From Holdemania filiformis DSM 12042 (lineage in GTDB: Bacteria; Bacillota_I; Bacilli_A; Erysipelotrichales; Erysipelotrichaceae), in assembly GCF_000157995.1 (NCBI RefSeq), contig NZ_GG657556.1:50181-87714 (forward strand): DNA of 37,534 bases, read 5' to 3'. The translations under genes were made by a program, and so were the position numbers. Below are positions 16,557-24,172 of this stretch, piece after piece. The number at the start of each line of letters is the position of its first letter. Position 1 is the stretch's first letter. The notes under the pieces are model-generated. The model saw nothing but the letters and a program-made list of their open reading frames with translations, had not been told where the DNA came from and searched no databases.

Positions 16557-16591
16557 TTAGCGTATCGCGGAAGCGGCATGCTAATTTTTTT
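16557..16591 (+). terminator. Strong terminator at the end of the yhf operon
   Basis: Arms 16557-16568 and 16573-16584 pair over 12 positions with one A-C mismatch and wobble pairs, closed by a GGAA tetraloop and followed by seven T (16585-16591). Confidence 0.85.
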
Positions 16592-16774
16592 ATCTAAGGG
16601 AAAATGCCGGCGGCTAAACGCAAAACCAGGGTTTGATAGCGAAGCGGACATCCAGTCTTAGCGATACCGTGTTTTTATCTTTAAAGGTTAACAAACAACG
16701 TGCAAATTCAGATTTATGGGAAGAATGCCAGGAGTCTGAAAATCATAAACACGGAGTTTAAATGAGAGTCTGAT

Positions 16775-16996
16775 CTAGTGTATTCCCTTTATAAAAGCAT
16801 AGATTCTTTTTTCATCATGCAGCTTTTCAGTTTTGTTCTCTTCCAAATCATAGCGATTCATCAGACTTGAGCGTGAAATTTACAAGTCTCCTTTTGTCAA
16901 GAATTGGATAAGTGGACAAAAAGGCTTGATTTTATAAGGGAAGCCTTGTTTAATATGCTGGGCAATCAAACTTGTTGAAAATATTTTCAGAACTGT
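16775..16996 (-). pseudogene. Possible coding remnant with an in-frame stop
   Basis: One minus-strand frame reads 38 codons, a TAA at 16880-16882, then 34 more codons to TAG at 16775-16777. The second part, SRSSLMNRYDLEENKTEKLH followed by DEKRIYAFIKGIH, has a protein-like composition. There is no start codon with a ribosome binding site, and I do not recognise the family. It may be a chance reading frame. Confidence 0.2.
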
Positions 16997-17059
16997 CTAT
17001 TCTTTTTAGTGAAGGAAGGGGATGGTTAACCAAATTCGGGTATAAACCGGTCTTTTACT

Positions 17060-17068
17060 TGTTATGAT
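17060..17068 (+). promoter_or_regulatory. Extended -10 promoter of the XRE gene
   Basis: TGTTATGAT matches the extended -10 form TGnTATAAT with one change and lies 61 bp before the start codon. No good -35 box is seen, as is common for extended -10 promoters. Confidence 0.45.
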
Positions 17069-17129
17069 AGGAATCGAGTCTTTTATTAATGAGGAAGGCT
17101 TTGATTAAAACACGAAAGGGGACCCGGTC

Positions 17130-17453
17130 ATGGAATATTCTGAGATGCTCATAAACCGTATTAAAGATCTGTGTCGTCAGCGAGGGGGAATCACGATTCA
17201 CCGTTTAGCGAAAATGTCCTCTCTGCGGCAATCGACACTGGACAATATTATCCGCGGCAACACAAAGGATCCGCGTGTCAGTACATTGCACCGCATCGCC
17301 TTGGGTTTCAACATGACGCTGACTGAATTTCTGGATTTTCCGGAACTTAACGATTATGCTTTCGACGAGGATGAGGAAGAAAGCCAATCCGCTGCCGTTT
17401 TGAAGTACCATAAAAAAACGGAAAATTCAGCATCAGATACTGTTCTTCCGTGA
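17130..17453 (+). CDS. XRE-family helix-turn-helix regulator
   Basis: A 107-residue DNA-binding protein with a lambda-repressor/Cro-type helix-turn-helix at residues about 8-65: INRIKDLCRQRGG, then TIHRLAKMSSLRQSTLDNII with the recognition helix, then TLHRIALGFNMTLTEFLDFP. The C-terminal third is acidic (DEDEEES) and probably disordered. AAAGGGGACCC lies before the ATG. It is convergent with carD, with only 9 bp between the stops, and its 3' end contains the terminator of that gene. The targets are unknown. Confidence 0.82.
   Translation: MEYSEMLINRIKDLCRQRGGITIHRLAKMSSLRQSTLDNIIRGNTKDPRVSTLHRIALGFNMTLTEFLDFPELNDYAFDEDEEESQSAAVLKYHKKTENSASDTVLP
17412..17451 (-). terminator. Terminator of the CarD gene, inside the XRE gene
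   Basis: On the minus strand ACGGAA (17451-17446) pairs with TTCCGT (17423-17418), with CAG/CTG pairing inside, followed by a run of seven T (17418-17412). The structure lies within the last 14 codons of the convergent XRE gene. Confidence 0.6.
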
Positions 17454-17462
17454 TAGTCCAGG

Positions 17463-17957
17463 TTATTTGTTTTTGAGCCGGCTGAGGAGGTAATCGGCAA
17501 CCTCCTCTTTTTTTATTTTGAAGGACAGCGAGATTTCTTCATGAAGCAAATCTTCAGCGCGTTCCAGCATTTCCGCATCCGTGCGTGACAACGATTTCCG
17601 GTCTTTCAGCTTATCCTGCTTCTGGGAATAAATAGAAATGATCAGCTGTGCGAGCTTGTGTCCATCGCCTTCTTCTAAAATAGAGCGGTAAGTTTCCTCC
17701 CGTTTGCGCTTATCGTCAATCCAGTCGGATTCCAACAACGGCATTTCATCGATCATCCGATCGATTTCTTCGCGGTTCATGACTCGCCGCAGCTGCGGAT
17801 TGGAAGCCGGCGTTACTATTTGCGTATGAATGCCATAAACGGAACTGAGCACATAGCACGTTTCAGGATGACGCGGTTTCAGTTCTTTTTTAATAATCTG
17901 TTCAACCTGAAATATTCCCCGCGAACCATATCGTACATAATCCTTTTCTTTAAACAT
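17463..17957 (-). CDS. CarD/CdnL-family transcription regulator
   Basis: A 164-residue protein of the CarD_CdnL_TRCF family. The N-terminal RNA-polymerase-interacting domain (about residues 1-60) begins MFKEKDYVRYGSRGIFQVEQ, and the C-terminal helical domain (about 65-160) follows. Family members bind the polymerase beta subunit and stabilise open promoter complexes, acting broadly on housekeeping promoters. The ATG at 17957 is chosen: AAAGGGGGAAC stands before it and the protein then begins exactly at the domain edge, whereas the upstream frame to 18053 adds 32 residues unlike the family. Confidence 0.82.
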   Translation of the reverse strand: MFKEKDYVRYGSRGIFQVEQIIKKELKPRHPETCYVLSSVYGIHTQIVTPASNPQLRRVMNREEIDRMIDEMPLLESDWIDDKRKREETYRSILEEGDGHKLAQLIISIYSQKQDKLKDRKSLSRTDAEMLERAEDLLHEEISLSFKIKKEEVADYLLSRLKNK

Positions 17958-18066
17958 GAAGCTCGTTCCCCCTTTCAAAAGGTGAATCTCTATCTCTATT
18001 CTACCATTTTTAAGGGCTTTTCGTAAGCAAATTCGTTTCTGGTCGATGCTCACGGAGTAACCGTTG

Positions 18067-18282
18067 TTAAAATAAGCCGGGAAAATAGCGGCGCAGGCAC
18101 CACATCGCTAGCCCTGTAAACATGAACGGCAGACTGATGAGAATAAGCATAACCAGGGTATTAAGCAAGAAAAGATCGGCAATTACTTTTTCGAGCGTCA
18201 TGGCGCAAAGAATGAGGGTCAGACGGAAAAACAAACAATAAGCTAAGATCGCACAGATCCAGAATCTGATTTTTTTTATCAT
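18067..18282 (-). CDS. Small two-helix membrane protein
   Basis: A 71-residue protein of unknown function with two or three hydrophobic segments (about residues 7-28, and 36-62 interrupted by a proline) and a basic C-terminal end (RRYFPGLF). AAAGGA is found about 13 bp before the ATG, a little far. It lies between the CarD gene and a lipoprotein gene on the same strand. The composition supports a real membrane peptide, but no family is recognised. Confidence 0.5.
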   Translation of the reverse strand: MIKKIRFWICAILAYCLFFRLTLILCAMTLEKVIADLFLLNTLVMLILISLPFMFTGLAMWCLRRYFPGLF

Positions 18283-18320
18283 TGAAAGATATCAATTCCT
18301 TTCTTATTCTATGGGCGGTT

Positions 18321-19061
18321 TCAATCGCTGAAGAGAAGATTCAAAGATTCCCAGCTGTCAGTTGTCAATTGATAAGCTTCAAGATTCGAAAGCGAAGTTT
18401 CCGGAGTCACTGGTAGATTCTCGCTGTTACGGATCGCACGCAAACCACCCTGATGGCCGAGGATTGCGTAAGAACTGGACCGAGCTTGATAGATCTCGTC
18501 ATCAGACAGATAGATTAAATAGGTTTTTCCAACTTCGATGTCGATATCTCCATCCACTTTTTGTTTGATATAAGCCGGCTTTTCAGCGGCAGAAGCAAAG
18601 GCTTCTCGTTGAGCGGGTTCTAAACTCCGGAGATAGTCATCAACCGGGACAATCCCTCCGCTGCGGGTGAAATGAATAGTTTGACCTGAAGATAGATCAC
18701 CTTTCACGCTTTTGAGAATCGACAGCGTACCATAAGTATAAGGCGTCATTGTAGTTTGTTTACTTTCATTGTAGGTACTTCCGCCTTCGATCGAACACAC
18801 CGTCGCTATAACGACATCGGTACTGGCTGACAGCAGTGTTTCATGTTCCAAAACACCAGGAGAGAATTCTAAAAGCTGATTCTGCACTCGAATCGAATCA
18901 GGATCCAGCTGTGCATAGGCATCGGTATATGAACAAGCGAGAACACTGGCAGAAGGAGAGGGAGCGGCAGACAATCCCAGAGAGGCGGTATCCGGTTTGT
19001 CATTAAGGCCGCAGGCTGCAGTAAACAAAACGCAGAGAACAATAGAATAAAATCGCTTCAT
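18321..19061 (-). CDS. Putative lipoprotein
   Basis: A 246-residue protein with a lipoprotein signal (MKRFYSIVLCVLFTAACG; lipid Cys17), then a Ser/Pro/Ala-rich linker. The mature part (about 45-240) contains STDVVIATVCSIEGG and YGTLSILKSVKGDLSSGQTI, resembling small beta-rich secreted domains in which a compound's transfer and expression are measured by YLIYLSDDE-like strands. No enzyme motif is seen. CGGAGGTG stands before the ATG, and an extended -10 lies upstream. It is probably anchored on the outer face of the membrane; the function is unknown. Confidence 0.72.
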   Translation of the reverse strand: MKRFYSIVLCVLFTAACGLNDKPDTASLGLSAAPSPSASVLACSYTDAYAQLDPDSIRVQNQLLEFSPGVLEHETLLSASTDVVIATVCSIEGGSTYNESKQTTMTPYTYGTLSILKSVKGDLSSGQTIHFTRSGGIVPVDDYLRSLEPAQREAFASAAEKPAYIKQKVDGDIDIEVGKTYLIYLSDDEIYQARSSSYAILGHQGGLRAIRNSENLPVTPETSLSNLEAYQLTTDSWESLNLLFSD

Positions 19062-19095
19062 GGGACACCTCCGCAGAATTCCTTATTGTAAACTA

Positions 19096-19104
19096 AGTAT
19101 ATCA
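19096..19104 (-). promoter_or_regulatory. Extended -10 promoter of the lipoprotein gene
   Basis: On the minus strand TGATATACT matches the extended -10 form TGnTATAAT at 8 of 9. The same TCTGATATACT string occurs before two other minus-strand genes in the window. Confidence 0.5.
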
Positions 19105-19266
19105 GAAACGAGATCCGAAGAGATCCGGCGTCATGAAATGTTAAGAAAAATAAAATAGAAGGTTTAACAAGAAGAAACGACTTAAGAATAGACAGCGATG
19201 ACTAAATGGATGGAAGATCGATATCGGTAAGGACACAAAAACTGGCATCAATAAAAGCTCAGATAC

Positions 19267-19291
19267 AAAAAAATCAGACTTGCGTCTGATT
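19267..19291 (-). terminator. Terminator after tRNA-Leu
   Basis: On the minus strand an 8-bp perfect stem AATCAGAC/GTCTGATT with the loop GCAA is followed by a run of T (19273-19267). It lies 10 bp past the tRNA CCA end. Confidence 0.85.
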
Positions 19292-19301
19292 GTCTTTTTA
19301 A

Positions 19302-19388
19302 TGGTCCCCGGGGCCGGACTCGAACCGGCATGGTATCACTACCGAACGATTTTGAGTCGTTTGCGTCTACCAATTTCGCCACCTGGGG
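19302..19388 (-). tRNA. tRNA-Leu (anticodon CAA)
   Basis: An 87-nt class II tRNA on the minus strand with an encoded CCA end (19304-19302). The acceptor arms CCCCAGG and CCCGGGG pair with one A-C mismatch. The anticodon loop CTCAAAA on the stem AACGA/TCGTT gives anticodon CAA (leucine, codon UUG). A long variable arm, GGTAGTGATACC, and the T-arm GGTTCGAGTCC are present. Confidence 0.95.
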
Positions 19389-19441
19389 AATTCATGTGCT
19401 TATTTATTATATCTGATCCCCAGAGTGAAATCAAGGGGAAA

Positions 19442-19981
19442 TTAGCACTTTTCCCCGGTTGCCGATGTAAGTTTGCCGCCGCGCTGTTTCATCAGACGAA
19501 CAAGCAAAGCACCGATGCAGATCCCGACAAGACAGCCTGCCAGAACGTCGGATGGATAATGAACATGCAGATAAATCCGTGAGAAGGCGATCAAAACCGC
19601 ACTGCCTAATCCCATCCATCTATAGGACCCGCCATAAGCGAATAAAATCATCATCGCCGCAAACGAGGTGGCGGTATGGCCGGAAGGAAACGAACTGGAC
19701 GTTGGCTTTGCAATCAAGGCTGGGAGTTCGGCATGCGTCATAAACGGCCGCGGACGGTCGACCAGCTGTTTGATCACTAAATCATTCAGCGACCAGGTCA
19801 GGATAACGGCCAGAAGCAGAAACGCTGCCGTTCGGCGATCCTTTTTGATAAAGTAAAAATAAAATGCGAAACAGATCCACAGCGCGCCTAAATTTCCCCA
19901 GCCGGTAATAAAGCGCATAACCGCCGTCATCACCGGGGACTGAAAGACCTGCGTGATCCACTGCATTATCATAAAATCCAA
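19442..19981 (-). CDS. PAP2-family membrane phosphatase
   Basis: A 179-residue integral membrane protein of the phosphatidic acid phosphatase type 2 family, acting on lipid phosphates such as undecaprenyl diphosphate or phosphatidylglycerophosphate. All three active-site motifs are present: KQLVDRPRP (about 71-79), SSFPSGHT (about 95-102) and SRIYLHVHYPSD (about 134-145). Around six hydrophobic helices are visible. The start is taken as a TTG at 19981 because AGGAGG lies 8 bp before it; an in-frame TTG at 19987 is too close and the ATG at 19972 rather far. It stands between two tRNA genes on the same strand. Confidence 0.85.
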   Translation of the reverse strand: MDFMIMQWITQVFQSPVMTAVMRFITGWGNLGALWICFAFYFYFIKKDRRTAAFLLLAVILTWSLNDLVIKQLVDRPRPFMTHAELPALIAKPTSSSFPSGHTATSFAAMMILFAYGGSYRWMGLGSAVLIAFSRIYLHVHYPSDVLAGCLVGICIGALLVRLMKQRGGKLTSATGEKC

Positions 19982-20075
19982 TGCCAATTCCTCCTTTTAG
20001 AAATTATCTTTAGCATAACACAAAAGCGGTGTTTCAATTCTTAAGGATTGATAAAAAATACCTGAGAAAATAAAG

Positions 20076-20098
20076 AAAAAAGGCTTGGTTAAGCCTTT
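20076..20098 (-). terminator. Terminator after tRNA-Ser
   Basis: On the minus strand AAAGGCTT (20098-20091), the loop AACC and AAGCCTTT (20086-20079) run into further T residues. It is 10 bp past the tRNA end. Confidence 0.82.
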
Positions 20099-20107
20099 AT
20101 TTACACA

Positions 20108-20197
20108 TGGCGGAGAACATGAGATTCGAACTCACGGAAGCGTTGCCACTTCGCCACCTTTCCAAGATGGTGCCTTAAACCACTCGGCCAATTCTCC
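20108..20197 (-). tRNA. tRNA-Ser (anticodon GGA)
   Basis: A 90-nt class II tRNA with an encoded CCA end. Acceptor arms GGAGAAT and GTTCTCC pair fully (one G-U). The anticodon loop TTGGAAA gives anticodon GGA (serine, codons UCC/UCU). The long variable arm contains GTGGCAACGC and the T-arm is GAGTTCGAATCTC. Confidence 0.95.
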
Positions 20198-20261
20198 AAG
20201 TGCTTTTATATTATAGCGGATCCATCTCCAGATGTCAAAGGTTTTAGCGAAATTCTAGAGA

Positions 20262-20287
20262 AAAAGACGACTTCCTTGTCGTCTTTT
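20262..20287. terminator. Terminator downstream of the TM2 gene
   Basis: AAAAGACGAC (20262-20271), the loop TTCCTT and GTCGTCTTTT (20278-20287) form a perfect 10-bp stem, with A- and T-tracts usable in both directions. It serves the minus-strand TM2 gene. Confidence 0.8.
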
Positions 20288-20298
20288 CTGTGTGAATT

Positions 20299-20985
20299 TT
20301 AGATTTTGTTCAACGTTTCTTTTGTTTTTTCAATCATCGGCGCAATCAGTTCGGCGTATTTCGGAAAATGATATTTGCAGTCGATCAGTTCCTCGGTCAA
20401 CGCCATTAATTCCTGTTTCAGTTTGAGCGTATCCATCGTAATCTGAGATTTTTCCAGTGCCATCGAAATCCGTGTGCTGACGGCTTCGGCGAATTTGCGA
20501 TCCATCGCTTTCCGCAGATCACTTTGGTGGAACGGAGGTTCCACGTCGATGTCCTGAGCTAAATCCCACATCTGTTCAACGTCTTTGTTCAGAATGTCGA
20601 AGCGGCGCAGATAGTCTTCTAAATGCGGCTGCCCTTTTTCAACTTCATCGATGACGCGGGTGAAATGCTTGGAGATCTGCAGGTAGTCCTGTTCCATCTG
20701 TTCCTCGCAATGCCGGCATAAGGAGGAATCACGGTTAGGCTCGATACGGCGGCCGCATTGGCGGCAGCGGTGTCCTCCGGTCTGCGGTTCGCTGTTGGTC
20801 TTGAACATCGCGACAAAAGCCCGGATCGTATCGATCAGCCAGCCGATCCCCATGACGCCGAACGTAAAGAAATACAAGACGCCCAATCCGTAGTGTCTGC
20901 GGATGAAATGATGGACGCCGAAAACTCCGAAAAAGAAGGTGATAAAAAACATCAGTATCGGATCATATTCTTCATGATCATTCAT
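20299..20985 (-). CDS. TM2-domain protein with zinc ribbon
   Basis: A 228-residue membrane protein. The TM2 domain at residues about 8-60 has two helices around GVFGVHHFIRRHYGLGVLYF and the short loop of the family. A zinc ribbon follows (CRQCGRRIEPNRDSSLCRHC, residues about 74-93), then a helical cytoplasmic region of about 130 residues with LRRFDILNKDVEQMWDLAQD and other heptad-like parts. The function of bacterial TM2 proteins is not settled. AGGAGGTTTACTTT precedes the ATG. An extended -10 promoter lies upstream and a terminator downstream, so it is a single-gene unit. Confidence 0.8.
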   Translation of the reverse strand: MNDHEEYDPILMFFITFFFGVFGVHHFIRRHYGLGVLYFFTFGVMGIGWLIDTIRAFVAMFKTNSEPQTGGHRCRQCGRRIEPNRDSSLCRHCEEQMEQDYLQISKHFTRVIDEVEKGQPHLEDYLRRFDILNKDVEQMWDLAQDIDVEPPFHQSDLRKAMDRKFAEAVSTRISMALEKSQITMDTLKLKQELMALTEELIDCKYHFPKYAELIAPMIEKTKETLNKI

Positions 20986-21344
20986 AAAGTAAACCTCCTG
21001 TGCAGCATATTTGCGTTTGTAAATACAGTATATCAGATTTATTTAAAAACTATCGGAAAAACTTATGAAGAATTTCGTAAGAAAATTACGATTCAGCAGA
21101 AACTCGAAGATATTTTATAAGAGTAAGAAAAAAGCAGATCCAGGATGTCAAAGAACGAAATGATAATCAATGAATTGAAAAGCTGATAACCTAAAAAAGA
21201 AGACGATCGAAATGCGTTTTGACGATAAACAAAAATAGAGTTTAAAACAAGTGAAAAATGCAAGGATTATTCTGACCACTTGTTTTACTCCGGGCATCCG
21301 GCTTTCCTGTACAATGAAAGCAAAGCATAAAGGAGGAGAACATT
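20986..21344. other. Intergenic region between divergent genes
   Basis: No supported gene. It contains the minus-strand promoter element at 21027-21035 for the TM2 gene. TACAAT at about 21310, shortly before the ribosome binding site of the plus-strand racemase-like gene, is a possible -10 box without a clear -35 box. Confidence 0.5.
21027..21035 (-). promoter_or_regulatory. Extended -10 promoter of the TM2 gene
   Basis: TGATATACT on the minus strand, the same extended -10 string as upstream of the lipoprotein and CorC/HlyC-type genes. It is 42 bp before the start codon. Confidence 0.5.
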
Positions 21345-22007
21345 ATGCAGAAAGTCGCGGTTATTCATACCAGTCCGGTTTCCTTGAACGAATTGAAAGC
21401 GCTGTTTGCCGAGCTTTTGCCGGAGGTGGAAATGATCAACATCATCGACGATAGTTTATTGGAGGAAGTTAAGCGCAACAATGGAATTACGCCGGGGATC
21501 ATCGGAAGAATGTGCCTGTATGGACAGGCGGCGCAGTCGATGGGGGTGGATCTGATCTTAAATCAATGCTCGTCCGTCGGTGAAAGTGCGGATCTTGTGA
21601 AACAGACGGTAACCTGTCCGCTGCTGAAGATTGATGAACCAATGGCGGAGGAAGCGGTACGGCTGGGAAACCGGATCGGTGTGATCGCCACAGTCGGTTC
21701 CACGATGAAGCCGAGCTGCAATCTGATCCGCACAAAAGCGGAACAGGCGGGGAAAGCGGTTGAAATCAAGGAATATCTCGTTGCCGGGGCGCTGGATATT
21801 CTGATGAAGGAAAAAAATCAGGAAAAACATAATGAGCTCGTGCTGAAAGAAATTAAGAAGGCTGAGCAGGAATGCGATGTGATTGTGCTGGCCCAGGGCA
21901 GTATGACGGTGATGCTTCCTTATTTAGAGGGGATTTCCAAGCCAGTTTTGACCAGTCCGCGCAGAGCGGTGGAACGCGTTAAGCAGATGCTTGCGCAGCA
22001 GGCATGA
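21345..22007 (+). CDS. Asp/Glu racemase-superfamily protein lacking the second cysteine
   Basis: A 220-residue protein of the aspartate/glutamate/hydantoin racemase superfamily. The first catalytic cysteine is present at Cys75 in LNQCSSVGE. The matching C-terminal site reads VLAQGSM (182-188), where racemases have a Cys (as in LGCT), so two-base racemisation seems unlikely. Isomerase, decarboxylase or another one-Cys reaction is possible. GGAGGAG precedes the ATG. The stop overlaps the start of the next gene by 4 bp (ATGA), so it is translationally coupled to a sugar-acid kinase, which suggests a substrate related to four-carbon sugar acids. Confidence 0.78.
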   Translation: MQKVAVIHTSPVSLNELKALFAELLPEVEMINIIDDSLLEEVKRNNGITPGIIGRMCLYGQAAQSMGVDLILNQCSSVGESADLVKQTVTCPLLKIDEPMAEEAVRLGNRIGVIATVGSTMKPSCNLIRTKAEQAGKAVEIKEYLVAGALDILMKEKNQEKHNELVLKEIKKAEQECDVIVLAQGSMTVMLPYLEGISKPVLTSPRRAVERVKQMLAQQA

Positions 22008-23362
22008 GTTTTTCCGCTGGCAGAGAACCGAAGATCGTCGTGCTTGACGACGATCCAACCGGGATTCAAATGGTTCACGACGTTGCGGTCTATACGTCAT
22101 GGGAGGAAAGCGCCTGCGTAAATCTTTTACGGGAAGAGGAAACGATGGTTTTCATCCTGACCAACACCCGGGCATTGAAGCCGGAAGCGGCGCGACGTCT
22201 GCTGCGGGAATGCACGCAGAATCTGATGGCGGCGTCAAAACAGACCGGGGTTCCGTTCTGGCTTGTGCTGCGCTCGGATTCGACGCTGCGGGGGCATTAT
22301 CCGCTGGAATCGGAAACAGTTCGCGAAGTGCTGCAGGAGCAGGGGATTGAAGTTGCCGGGGAGATTCTGTGCCCCTATTTGCAGGGAATGCGGATTACGC
22401 GGGATGATCTCCATTATTTGAAGCAGGAAGATCGTTGGCTGCCGGTTGGCGAAAGTGAATTTGCCTGGGATAAAACATTCGGATTTCACGCCAGCGATCT
22501 GAAGGCGTATGTCGAGGAAAAGACCCAAGGCCGCTATCCGGCTGCGTCCTGTCTGTCTATTTCCCTGGAAATTTTGCGGTCGCAGGATGAAGCCGCGATC
22601 ACCAGAATTCTGCGGCAGGCCCATGACTTTCAGAAAATCATAATCAATGCGGAAACAGATGATGATCTGCGGGCACTGATGCCGCCGTTAAAGACCGTAC
22701 TGAAAGAAAAGACATTCCTGTTTAGAACCGCGGCGTCTTTCTGCAAAATCTATGCGGATCAGTCAGAAAAACCGCTGATGGATCCGCAGGCTTGCGTACA
22801 GCGGAAGAATCAGAACGGCGGGCTGATCGTCGCCGGTTCGCATGTTCAGAAAACGACGCGTCAGCTGGAAGTGCTTCGTCAAAATTCCTGCCTGGAAACG
22901 ATTATCTTTGACCAGCACCAGATCCTGCAAGGAACGCTGGCTGAGGAAAGTGAGCGCTGTGCCAGGCTTGTTAATCAAAAGCTGGCAGCCGGGATTACGG
23001 TTGTGCTGCAGACACGGCGGGAACGTGTGGACTTGGCGCAGGGGAGCGCGGAAGATCAGCTGCGGCTGACGCAGGCGATTAACGATCAGTTTATCCGGAT
23101 CGTTGAACAGCTGACGATCTCGCCGCGGTTTATGATAACCAAGGGCGGGATTACGTCCAGCGATTGTCTGACGCGGGGGCTTCGGGTTCGGCGGGAATGG
23201 GTGTTAGGCCAGATTGAGCTCGGCATCGGTGTGGTTCGCTGTGATTCCGCCAGCCGCTTTCCAGATCTGCCCGTTGTTCTCTTTCCCGGCAATGTCGGGG
23301 ATGAGGATACGCTTGCGAAAATTGTTTCAGAGCTGGAAGGGTGTCATGGCAAGGGGCTTTGA
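22004..23362 (+). CDS. Four-carbon acid sugar kinase family protein (DUF1537)
   Basis: A 452-residue kinase of the OtnK/DtnK type, which phosphorylates sugar acids such as threonate, erythronate or related hydroxy acids with ATP. The N-terminal substrate domain has VLDDDPTGIQMVHDVAVYT (residues 12-30) and the family motif RSDSTLRGHYPLE (about 89-101). The C-terminal nucleotide-binding domain has GGLIVAGSHVQKTTRQLEVL, TKGGITSSDCL and FPGNVGDEDTL. The ATG overlaps the upstream gene. No dehydrogenase or aldolase partner is near, so the full pathway must be encoded elsewhere. A terminator follows. Confidence 0.86.
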   Translation: MSFSAGREPKIVVLDDDPTGIQMVHDVAVYTSWEESACVNLLREEETMVFILTNTRALKPEAARRLLRECTQNLMAASKQTGVPFWLVLRSDSTLRGHYPLESETVREVLQEQGIEVAGEILCPYLQGMRITRDDLHYLKQEDRWLPVGESEFAWDKTFGFHASDLKAYVEEKTQGRYPAASCLSISLEILRSQDEAAITRILRQAHDFQKIIINAETDDDLRALMPPLKTVLKEKTFLFRTAASFCKIYADQSEKPLMDPQACVQRKNQNGGLIVAGSHVQKTTRQLEVLRQNSCLETIIFDQHQILQGTLAEESERCARLVNQKLAAGITVVLQTRRERVDLAQGSAEDQLRLTQAINDQFIRIVEQLTISPRFMITKGGITSSDCLTRGLRVRREWVLGQIELGIGVVRCDSASRFPDLPVVLFPGNVGDEDTLAKIVSELEGCHGKGL

Positions 23363-23393
23363 TCAACAGCTTTTTCATTATGATTACTCAAAT

Positions 23394-23451
23394 AAAAAAC
23401 GAGAGCTAATGACGAAAGGATTCTTAATCCGTGCCCTGCTTCTCGTTTTTT
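23394..23451. terminator. Bidirectional terminator between the kinase and dCTP deaminase genes
   Basis: AAAAAACGAGA (23394-23404) pairs perfectly with TCTCGTTTTTT (23441-23451); the long loop contains a smaller hairpin GGATT/AATCC. It works for both convergent genes. Confidence 0.78.
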
Positions 23452-23458
23452 ATGTGAC

Positions 23459-23998
23459 TTAGCGTTGATTTTCGTTATCCAGAAAAACCCGGGAGCCCGT
23501 TGCACCTTTCTGCCCCTGATATTTTCCATTATAGGGATGAAGCGCCGGTGCGTCCATCTTCGCAAAGACAAGCTGGCCAATGCGTCTGCCTGCTTTTAAT
23601 TCAATCGCACAGCGGTTGGCGTTATACAGTTCTAACGTGATTTCACCCTTGAACCCCGGATCCACCCAGCCGGCATTTTGAATGAACAGGCCCATTCTGC
23701 CTAACGAACTGCGGCCTTCGACAAAGGCGGTGAGATCGTCCGGCAGATCAAAATATTCCATCGTCGTTGCCAGGACGAATTGATTGGGAAGCAGAATATA
23801 GCTCTCGGAAGTGATCGTTTTATAACGAATTTCGTTTTCCATGTTGATCATCCCGGAAGGAGAATCCTCCACAACGCTGAAGGTGTTTCCCAGGCGGATA
23901 TCGACGCTGGCCGGCTGAATCTGGTCTTCAATCAGCGGCGTGATCGTTAACGTCCCGGCGTTCAGCATCGCTTGCAATGTTTTATCGGATAGAATCAT
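23459..23998 (-). CDS. dcd: dCTP deaminase
   Basis: A 179-residue enzyme that deaminates dCTP to dUTP for thymidylate synthesis, a trimer in the cytoplasm. The signature is unmistakable: [12 protein letters not shown] (residues 27-38), [11 protein letters not shown] (94-104), [16 protein letters not shown] (109-124; catalytic Glu near 123) and [11 protein letters not shown]. Some relatives are bifunctional and also hydrolyse dUTP; that cannot be decided by eye. GAGGGTTAACAC precedes the ATG. It is a single-gene unit sharing a terminator with the convergent kinase. Confidence 0.93.
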   Translation of the reverse strand: MILSDKTLQAMLNAGTLTITPLIEDQIQPASVDIRLGNTFSVVEDSPSGMINMENEIRYKTITSESYILLPNQFVLATTMEYFDLPDDLTAFVEGRSSLGRMGLFIQNAGWVDPGFKGEITLELYNANRCAIELKAGRRIGQLVFAKMDAPALHPYNGKYQGQKGATGSRVFLDNENQR

Positions 23999-24146
23999 GT
24001 GTTAACCCTCTTTCTTTACGATGTCGGATCTGAATCCTGATTTTCAGACTGCCTTTATCATAGCACAGGGAATAGTCCAGTTCCTCAATTTTTTTGAAGG
24101 AGTTTGTTTTAGGCTTTCAACAAAAAAAGAATTGAGAATAATAAAA

Positions 24147-24171
24147 AAGCCCGCTGTTTTCCAGCGAACTT
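24147..24171 (-). terminator. Terminator of the CorC/HlyC-type gene
   Basis: On the minus strand AAGTTCGCTG (24171-24162) pairs with CAGCGGGCTT (24156-24147) with two G-T wobbles. The loop is GAAAA and a T-run follows (24148-24143). It begins right after the stop codon. Confidence 0.82.
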
Positions 24172-24172
24172 C

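Larger units (their letters stand above)
16592..17129. other. Long AT-rich intergenic stretch
   Basis: No convincing intact gene lies in this roughly 540-bp stretch. It is clearly more AT-rich than its surroundings. It holds a possible decayed coding remnant on the minus strand (16775-16996) and the extended -10 promoter of the XRE gene near its right end. Confidence 0.6.

Noticed and set aside
19280-19582. Plus-strand frame of 100 codons
   Set aside because: It runs antisense through tRNA-Leu and the end of the PAP2 gene.
20758-21120. Plus-strand frame ending in a protein-like Lys/Glu-rich tail
   Set aside because: Its first two thirds are antisense to the TM2 gene; the tail lies in an AT-rich spacer and crosses that gene's promoter.
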